Source of the DNA: Arthrobacter sp. SW1
Lineage (GTDB): Bacteria > Actinomycetota > Actinomycetes > Actinomycetales > Micrococcaceae
Length of the DNA stretch: 64,000 bases
Assembly: GCF_001766675.1 (NCBI RefSeq)
Contig: NZ_MJLT01000001.1
Span: forward strand, 496,001-560,000
Reading direction: 5' to 3'
The translations under genes and the position numbers were made by a program. The notes under the pieces were generated by a model. The model had not been told where the DNA came from, did no database searches, and saw only the letters and a program-made list of their open reading frames with translations. The stretch's first letter is position 1; every line of letters starts with the position of its first letter. Below, piece after piece: positions 59,431 through 64,000 of the stretch.

Positions 59431-60612
59431 ATGGAACGTTGGAAGACCCACACGTTGTTGCCGGCGGTACTGGCGACCCTTGGCCGTCCCGAAGACGATC
59501 CCGCGGTCCGGCGCCTGGCGGAGGATTTCGGCGGAGCCCCGGCGGTCCGCGACCAAGAGGTCGGGGAACCTGTCCGCCATGTCCGGCGGCTCCTGTTTTC
59601 CTCAGGCGGCGAGATCGTGCTGCACGACGGCGCCGTCGCGGCTGTGCTGCTGGGGTTCGCTCCTGCTCCGGACGCTTCCCGCGGCCTGGACCTCGCGGAG
59701 TGGATCAGCGGAGTCACCAACGAGGCGACGCTCGATGAGCTCGCCTCGGCGCTGGGGCTCAAGGTCCACTTTTCCGGGATGAGCTCCCCGTATTTCGAGC
59801 TCGACGGCGGATACGCCCGGCTGAGCTTCAAGGACGGCCGCGGCTGGAACGAGCCCGGACGCCTGATGCGTGTGACCGTCACCGCGGCGAAGCCGGGTCT
59901 GGCGTGCCATCCCGAGGATGACGACTGTCCGTCGTGCAGCGGATTGCTGGTGCGGAACAGCGCCGGCGTGGATGTCGACGCCACCGTGACCGCGTTGCAG
60001 GCAGCCCTTGAAGCGGGTGTCCTCACGGAAGACGCCCGCTGGGTAAAGCTCGCCGATCTGCGCCCGATCCACGCCTCCGGACTCATGGAACGCGCCGAAA
60101 GCCAGCTGACGTGCCGGGAGTGCCGGCGCATCATGTGCTTCACGCTGTATCGGGACGCCCCGCCGACCTTCGGATACTACGTGTTGAACGACGCCATGCG
60201 GCGCCCCATGGACCTGATCCCGCCCGTCGAACAGTGGGCCGACGCCGAACGGCTGGCCCGGGAGCGCGACGCAATGCACTATCTGGACCACCGGCCGGGA
60301 GGCTGGTTCCTGGTCGGGCAACGGGACGAGCTTTATCTGGACGCCAGATACTCCTACAGCGCGGTCATCGATGATTCCGCCCTGATCCGCCTGGATGAAT
60401 CTGAACGCAAGGCTTACGACGACGGCGGCCATGGTTACCTGTCTGAGCTGGCTGAACGCATCCACAACAGCGGGCCGTACCAGAAGGAGTCGCCCTACTA
60501 CGCCAGGGACCTGTACCGGGGCGCCGACGGCAAGAAGTACCGCAGCATGGTGGCCGCCGCGATCGTCAACCACACCTGGCTGGCGGAGCAGCGGCGCAAG
60601 GCTGCGGAATGA
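59431..60612 (+). CDS. Hypothetical protein with two cysteine clusters
   Basis: A 393-residue soluble protein. A middle region contains CHPEDDDCPSCSGLL, and about 50 residues on QLTCRECRRIMCFTLYRDAPP. The two sets together give a possible treble-clef or zinc-ribbon site (CxxC ... CxxCxxxxC). The C-terminal part is rich in aromatic and acidic residues (YLDHRPGGWFLVGQRDELYLDARYSYS). I recognise no family. The ATG at 59431 follows GAATAGCGCC and has no Shine-Dalgarno. It is divergent from the PfkB gene by 94 bases and faces the fusion gene tail to tail. Confidence 0.6.
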   Translation: MERWKTHTLLPAVLATLGRPEDDPAVRRLAEDFGGAPAVRDQEVGEPVRHVRRLLFSSGGEIVLHDGAVAAVLLGFAPAPDASRGLDLAEWISGVTNEATLDELASALGLKVHFSGMSSPYFELDGGYARLSFKDGRGWNEPGRLMRVTVTAAKPGLACHPEDDDCPSCSGLLVRNSAGVDVDATVTALQAALEAGVLTEDARWVKLADLRPIHASGLMERAESQLTCRECRRIMCFTLYRDAPPTFGYYVLNDAMRRPMDLIPPVEQWADAERLARERDAMHYLDHRPGGWFLVGQRDELYLDARYSYSAVIDDSALIRLDESERKAYDDGGHGYLSELAERIHNSGPYQKESPYYARDLYRGADGKKYRSMVAAAIVNHTWLAEQRRKAAE

Positions 60613-60619
60613 CGCCGGG

Positions 60620-62389
60620 CTAGATGCTCCGTTTCAGGCCAACGTGGGCGGATTCGTATCCAAGGCGGCTGTAAAAGGCCCGGGCCCGGTTGCGTGCTTC
60701 ATCGGTAGTCACCTGCGCCAAGCGGGCTCCGCGCGCACGCCCGAAATCGTGCGCCCATTCAAGCATGGCGGTCCCCAGGCCGTGTGACCGCTCCGACGCC
60801 GCAACCCGCAACCCTTCGATCTGCAGTCTCGACGAACCGCCCCGGGACAAGCCCGGGATGACCGTCAGCTGCATCGTGGCGACAATGCGGTCCGCGCCGT
60901 TGCGGACCACCCCGAGGAAGTTGGAACTGTCGCGGACCACCATGCTGTACGCGGCCTCGTACCGTTCGAGCTCCTCGCTTTCGCGCTCGGGGCCGAACTC
61001 GTCATCCGAGAGCAGCGCTGCGATGGCTCCAACGTCGTCGCGGCCCGCCCGTTCCAGCCTGAAAGTCCGGCCGGCCACCCGCAGCAAGCCCCGGACAGAA
61101 GACCGCGCGTCTGCCTGCAGGCGGGCAACCAGCCGGTCAAGCCATCCCCCGACGCTGGCCCGGGCCTCGAGGGTGTCCGGATAGCGGCACCTCAAATGCA
61201 GTCCGGACTCGTCCAGGATGAACCAGAGCATGACGCCGTCAGTATCAATTGACGCGCTCACGTACTGCGCGTCGAGTCCGACGGAGTCGATCCGCACCGG
61301 CAAGCGGCGCAGGTCCAGCCAGGAAATCGCGAACATCCCGGGGGCCACGGGCGGCATGCCGCCCCATGGAGCCAGGACATCAGCCAAGGGCCAGGAACCA
61401 AGCCGTACCGCTTCCTTCACTGCAGCCGCTGCGGCGAGGGGTTCCGCAACAGCCGATTCAAGGACCGAATTGGTGATGAACCAGCCGACCGAATCATGCC
61501 AGTCATCGTCAAAGCGGCTGTGCACGGGAAAGACGGCGCGAAGCGGCTTGCCCGCCAGCTCGCGGGTCACGGCAGTCATCGCCACAACGGCCAGCGAGAG
61601 GGTGGAAACACCCTCGCTGCGGGCTTGCGCTGCAAAGGCGGCGCCGTCGTCGAGATCGAAAACATCGCGCACCTCCACCCGCTCGCGCAGTGGTTCCGGA
61701 GCGCCGAGGGGCAGGGGAAACCGCGGCATGACGCCGCCGCTGTCCTCGATGATGTCCGCCCAGCGGTCGCGTACATGGTCCGGTGCCGCATCCCGGTCAA
61801 GTAACGCCTGTGTGTGGTCCACGAACGCCGGTACTTGCCCGGGCAGCACCGGGCCGCCTGTCCGGTCCGCATCGAGGGCCGACAGCAGGTCACGTGCGAT
61901 CACCAGCATCGACCACATGTCCACATGGACGTGGTCTGCCGCGACGACGACAGTGAGTCCGGCGGCGGTTTCCAGGACGCACAGGCGGTGTGAAGGCTGC
62001 GCGTACGGTGAGCAGGCGGCGTCGAGAATGCCCCGCACGGCGTCGTTGACGGCCTGGCCCGGCGCTATCTCATGCTCGACCCAGGTGCCGGGAGCGATCA
62101 GGATCTCCCGGAGCTCCGGTTCACCGTCAGCTCCGGGCATGAAAGCCGTCCGCAGGGTGCCGTGGCGGTTGATGACAGCCAGCCAGGCATCGGCGATCAA
62201 CTCAAGGCGCGTTGGTGTCGGCAAGCGGAAGGACAACGCCATCCAAGAGCCCGGCCGCTCACCTGCGCCCACATGGATACGCTGGTCAAAGGACACCGGC
62301 AGCCGACGCCCGGTGACGGAGGCCTTGACGTCGTAGCCCCATAGCCGTCCGAACGGTAAGCGAAGGTGGGTGACGTTGGTCAGCCGCAT
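60620..62389 (-). CDS. Condensation-domain-like acyltransferase fused to a GNAT acetyltransferase
   Basis: A 589-residue protein. Residues about 1-430 resemble the chloramphenicol-acetyltransferase-like fold of NRPS condensation/PapA-type enzymes. The catalytic H-x3-D lies in ADHVHVDMWS (His153-Asp157; first His of HHxxxDG replaced by Asp), and later comes VFPVHSRFDDDWHDSVGWFITN, like the DFGWG-side block. Residues about 437-589 are a GNAT domain with the acetyl-CoA loop ERSHGLGTAML and FYSRLGYESAHVGLKR. No carrier protein or adenylation domain lies nearby. It may acylate a small molecule in two steps. A TAGGAT hexamer is 6 bases before the ATG. Confidence 0.75.
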   Translation of the reverse strand: MRLTNVTHLRLPFGRLWGYDVKASVTGRRLPVSFDQRIHVGAGERPGSWMALSFRLPTPTRLELIADAWLAVINRHGTLRTAFMPGADGEPELREILIAPGTWVEHEIAPGQAVNDAVRGILDAACSPYAQPSHRLCVLETAAGLTVVVAADHVHVDMWSMLVIARDLLSALDADRTGGPVLPGQVPAFVDHTQALLDRDAAPDHVRDRWADIIEDSGGVMPRFPLPLGAPEPLRERVEVRDVFDLDDGAAFAAQARSEGVSTLSLAVVAMTAVTRELAGKPLRAVFPVHSRFDDDWHDSVGWFITNSVLESAVAEPLAAAAAVKEAVRLGSWPLADVLAPWGGMPPVAPGMFAISWLDLRRLPVRIDSVGLDAQYVSASIDTDGVMLWFILDESGLHLRCRYPDTLEARASVGGWLDRLVARLQADARSSVRGLLRVAGRTFRLERAGRDDVGAIAALLSDDEFGPERESEELERYEAAYSMVVRDSSNFLGVVRNGADRIVATMQLTVIPGLSRGGSSRLQIEGLRVAASERSHGLGTAMLEWAHDFGRARGARLAQVTTDEARNRARAFYSRLGYESAHVGLKRSI

Positions 62390-62395
62390 GGCAGC

Positions 62396-62401
62396 ATCCT
62401 A
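62396..62401 (-). promoter_or_regulatory. Putative -10 hexamer of the condensation-GNAT gene
   Basis: Minus-strand TAGGAT, exactly 6 bases before the ATG, with an overlapping TATAGG. Leaderless transcription is predicted. Confidence 0.4.
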
Positions 62402-62468
62402 TAGTCGCGGATAGTCTGAAGGCTCAATGCGGCCCTTGATGACGCCGCCTCACGAGACGAGGAGCCTG

Positions 62469-63248
62469 ATGCCTACTTTCGAGGTTTCCGGGGCCGAACT
62501 CGCGGTCGCTTTGAGCGACGAAGGCGGACATCCCGTGGTCCAGCTGCATGGGCTCACCTCCAGCCGCGCCCGGGACCGGGTCCTCAACCTGGACCTGGGC
62601 CGGGGGCTCAGCGGAACCCGGCTGCTCCGCTACGACGCCCGCGGCCATGGCCGGTCCACGGGGCGGAAGGTCCCCGCGGACTATCAGTGGCAGAACCTGG
62701 CCGACGACCTCCTGAAACTGCTCGATTCCTGGTTCCCCGGAGAGGCGGTCCACGGAGTCGGACCCTCCATGGGCGCCGGCACGCTGCTGCACGCCGCTTC
62801 CCGCGAACCGGGCCGCTTCGCAGGACTCACACTCATGGTGCCGCCCACAGCATGGGAAACCCGGGCAGCGCAGGCCGGACACTACGAGGCTGCCGCGGCC
62901 CTCATCGAATCCGCCGGCGTCGAGGCCTTCCTCGCATCCACTCGAGGGGCAACGCCGCCGCCGGCCACTGTCGGTGCTCCGGAGACGGTGCCCGACGTCG
63001 CCGACGCCATCCTGCCGTCCTTGTTCCGCGGCGCAGCGCTCAGCGACCTTCCTGCCCCGGAAGCGCTCGCCCGGATCGATGTCCCGACGACGGTCCTCGC
63101 CTGGGTGGATGACCCCGGCCATCCGTTGTCGACCGCTGAGTCCCTCGCCGCGCTGCTCCCCCAAGCAACCCTGACGGTCGCGCACACACCCGACGATCTC
63201 CAGACGTGGCCGGGGATCCTGAGCCGGGATGTCGCCCGACGGCACTGA
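62469..63248 (+). CDS. Alpha/beta hydrolase
   Basis: A 259-residue alpha/beta-fold protein. It has an oxyanion HG block (VQLHGLTSSR), LRYDARGHGRSTG, the nucleophile elbow VGPSMGAG (Ser in GPSMG), and a cap region of about 80 residues. The C-terminal strand LAWVDDPGHPLSTAES could supply the acidic residue, and the catalytic His is probably in TVAHTPDDLQTW. Substrate unknown. The ATG at 62469 has GAGGAG 5 bases upstream; an upstream in-frame ATG at 62427 is less likely. It is divergent from the condensation-GNAT gene by 79 bases. Confidence 0.85.
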   Translation: MPTFEVSGAELAVALSDEGGHPVVQLHGLTSSRARDRVLNLDLGRGLSGTRLLRYDARGHGRSTGRKVPADYQWQNLADDLLKLLDSWFPGEAVHGVGPSMGAGTLLHAASREPGRFAGLTLMVPPTAWETRAAQAGHYEAAAALIESAGVEAFLASTRGATPPPATVGAPETVPDVADAILPSLFRGAALSDLPAPEALARIDVPTTVLAWVDDPGHPLSTAESLAALLPQATLTVAHTPDDLQTWPGILSRDVARRH

Positions 63249-63262
63249 GGAGTGGCACTCAG

Positions 63263-63268
63263 TATGCT
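63263..63268 (+). promoter_or_regulatory. Putative -10 hexamer of arr
   Basis: TATGCT, exactly 6 bases before the ATG at 63275. It predicts a leaderless arr transcript separate from the hydrolase mRNA. Confidence 0.4.
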
Positions 63269-63274
63269 GAAGCG

Positions 63275-63685
63275 ATGAACGAAGTGCTGGACGAAGGCCC
63301 CTTCTTCCACGGTACGAAGGCCGACCTCAAAGCCGGAGACCTCCTCACACCCGGCTTCCGGTCGAATTACCGGCCGGAAATCGTCATGAACCATATCTAC
63401 TTCACCGCCCTGCGCGACGGCGCGGGACTCGCTGCCGAGCTGGCCGCCGGCGACGGCGCCCCGCGGGTATACCGCGTTGAGCCCCTTGGCGAGTTCGAGA
63501 ACGATCCGAACGTCACCGACAAGAAATTCCCCGGGAATCCCACACGCTCCTACCGCAGCCGCGAAGCGCTCCGCGTCGTCGAAGAAGTCTACGACTGGGC
63601 CCGGCTTTCGCCGGAGGCGCTCCAGCAGTGGCGCGAACGGCTGGCCGCCATCCGGGCTGACGAACGGGGCGAAATCATCAACTGA
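63275..63685 (+). CDS. arr: NAD+-rifampin ADP-ribosyltransferase
   Basis: Inactivates rifamycin antibiotics by ADP-ribosylating the ansa-chain hydroxyl. The 136-residue protein matches Arr across its length: GPFFHGTKADLKAGDLLTPGFRSNY (catalytic-site His12), NHIYFTALRDGA (Tyr), VYRVEPLGEFENDPNVTDKKFPGNPTRSYRS (Asp). Arr genes are often chromosomal and intrinsic in actinobacteria. Nothing mobile is seen next to it. It follows the alpha/beta hydrolase gene by 26 bases, but the -10 hexamer suggests its own start. Confidence 0.93.
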   Translation: MNEVLDEGPFFHGTKADLKAGDLLTPGFRSNYRPEIVMNHIYFTALRDGAGLAAELAAGDGAPRVYRVEPLGEFENDPNVTDKKFPGNPTRSYRSREALRVVEEVYDWARLSPEALQQWRERLAAIRADERGEIIN

Positions 63686-63719
63686 CGTCAGCCCCGGGCG
63701 CCTTGGCCGGGCAGACGCA

Positions 63720-63756
63720 GAAACGCCCGCGATGCGCAAAGCATCCCGGGCGTTTC
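63720..63756. terminator. Terminator between arr and ychF
   Basis: GAAACGCCCG-C-GATGC pairs with GCATC-C-CGGGCGTTTC (one C-C mismatch) around a GCAAA loop. It lies between convergent genes. Confidence 0.8.
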
Positions 63757-63775
63757 CTGAAGCAGCCGGACGGAC

Positions 63776-64000
63776 CTAGACGTTGAAGCGGAACTCCACC
63801 ACGTCGCCGTCGGCCATCACGTATTCCTTGCCTTCAATACGGACCTTGCCGCGGGACTTCGCCTCGGCCATGGAACCGGCTTCGACCAGGTCATCGAAGG
63901 AAACCACCTCGGCCTTGATGAAGCCACGCTGGAAATCACTGTGGATCACGCCGGCAGCCTGCGGAGCGGTATCGCCCTGGTTGATGGTCCAGGCGCGGGC
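63776..64000 (-). CDS. ychF: Redox-regulated ATPase YchF, C-terminal part
   Basis: The C-terminal 74 residues of an OBG-family ATPase; the gene continues beyond the right edge. The fragment reads [24 protein letters not shown], then [30 protein letters not shown] and ends [10 protein letters not shown]. This is the TGS domain and terminus of YchF, an ATPase that binds ribosomes and responds to oxidative stress. Confidence 0.93.
   Translation of the reverse strand, partial: ARAWTINQGDTAPQAAGVIHSDFQRGFIKAEVVSFDDLVEAGSMAEAKSRGKVRIEGKEYVMADGDVVEFRFNV

Noticed and set aside
61908..61935. ACATGTCC and ATGGAC close together inside the condensation-GNAT gene, resembling the island repeats
   Set aside because: It lies within coding sequence for the His-Val-His-Val-Asp active-site block, spacing does not match, and it is a single occurrence.

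Overview
The window is high-GC actinobacterial chromosome. It most resembles the Micrococcaceae (Arthrobacter/Pseudarthrobacter group). The evidence is gene content and arrangement: divergent hemE/hemA, a riboswitch-headed thiO-thiS-thiG operon beside thiE, DUF3107 and DUF3117 proteins, gluABCD, the succinylase branch of lysine synthesis, and a block resembling the mycobacterial sigE neighbourhood (O-methyltransferase, sigE, anti-sigma factor, tatB, Mrp, DUF1003, MgtE-like CBS protein, stress protein). The genus is inferred; I saw no rRNA or tRNA gene that would fix it.

Layout. 1-2.9 kb: haem synthesis (hemY end, hemE, divergent hemA). 2.9-6.3 kb: VOC protein, MoeZ, TetR regulator and two small conserved proteins. 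6.3-9.8 kb: pterin dehydratase and the thiamine genes thiG, thiS and thiO under a TPP riboswitch, with thiE divergent. 9.9-14.3 kb: an RNB-domain RNase, a DEAD-box helicase with a long leader, and an orphan DNA methyltransferase. 14.3-18.2 kb: secreted protein, EI24 protein, PHP phosphoesterase, aminopeptidase P. 18.2-25.2 kb: the sigE-like block. 25.2-28.1 kb: DUF3117, a mannosyltransferase, a DivIVA-like protein and a LOG-family protein. 28.2-31.5 kb: the glutamate ABC transporter. 31.6-39.3 kb: dapE/dapD, gltA, dapC and fdxA with small regulators. 39.3-40.8 kb: an accessory island in which an AbiEi/DUF559 gene is flanked on both sides by clustered GGACATGTCC palindromes. 41-44.3 kb: typA and an SGNH hydrolase. 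44.4-57.1 kb: two tandem oligopeptide ABC transporters of similar gene order. 57.4-64 kb: siderophore-interacting protein, a PfkB kinase, a Cys-rich hypothetical, a condensation-GNAT fusion, an alpha/beta hydrolase, rifampin ADP-ribosyltransferase (arr) and the C-terminus of YchF.

Working together. Most of the window is housekeeping: haem, thiamine, lysine/diaminopimelate, the TCA entry step, and nutrient uptake through three ABC systems. Regulation visible in the DNA includes a TPP riboswitch that pairs the thiO Shine-Dalgarno, a DtxR/IdeR-like iron box, CRP/GlxR-like palindromes before gltA and one opp operon, and a TetR operator. Strong intergenic hairpins lie directly after each of the three solute-binding-protein genes. 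At least ten genes have a TANNNT hexamer 6-7 bases before the start codon and no clear Shine-Dalgarno sequence, which suggests leaderless mRNAs.

The least explained structures are the paired GGACATGTCC palindromes around 39.6-40.8 kb, four of whose pairs share one 29-base period, and the 589-residue condensation-like/GNAT fusion at 60.6-62.4 kb.
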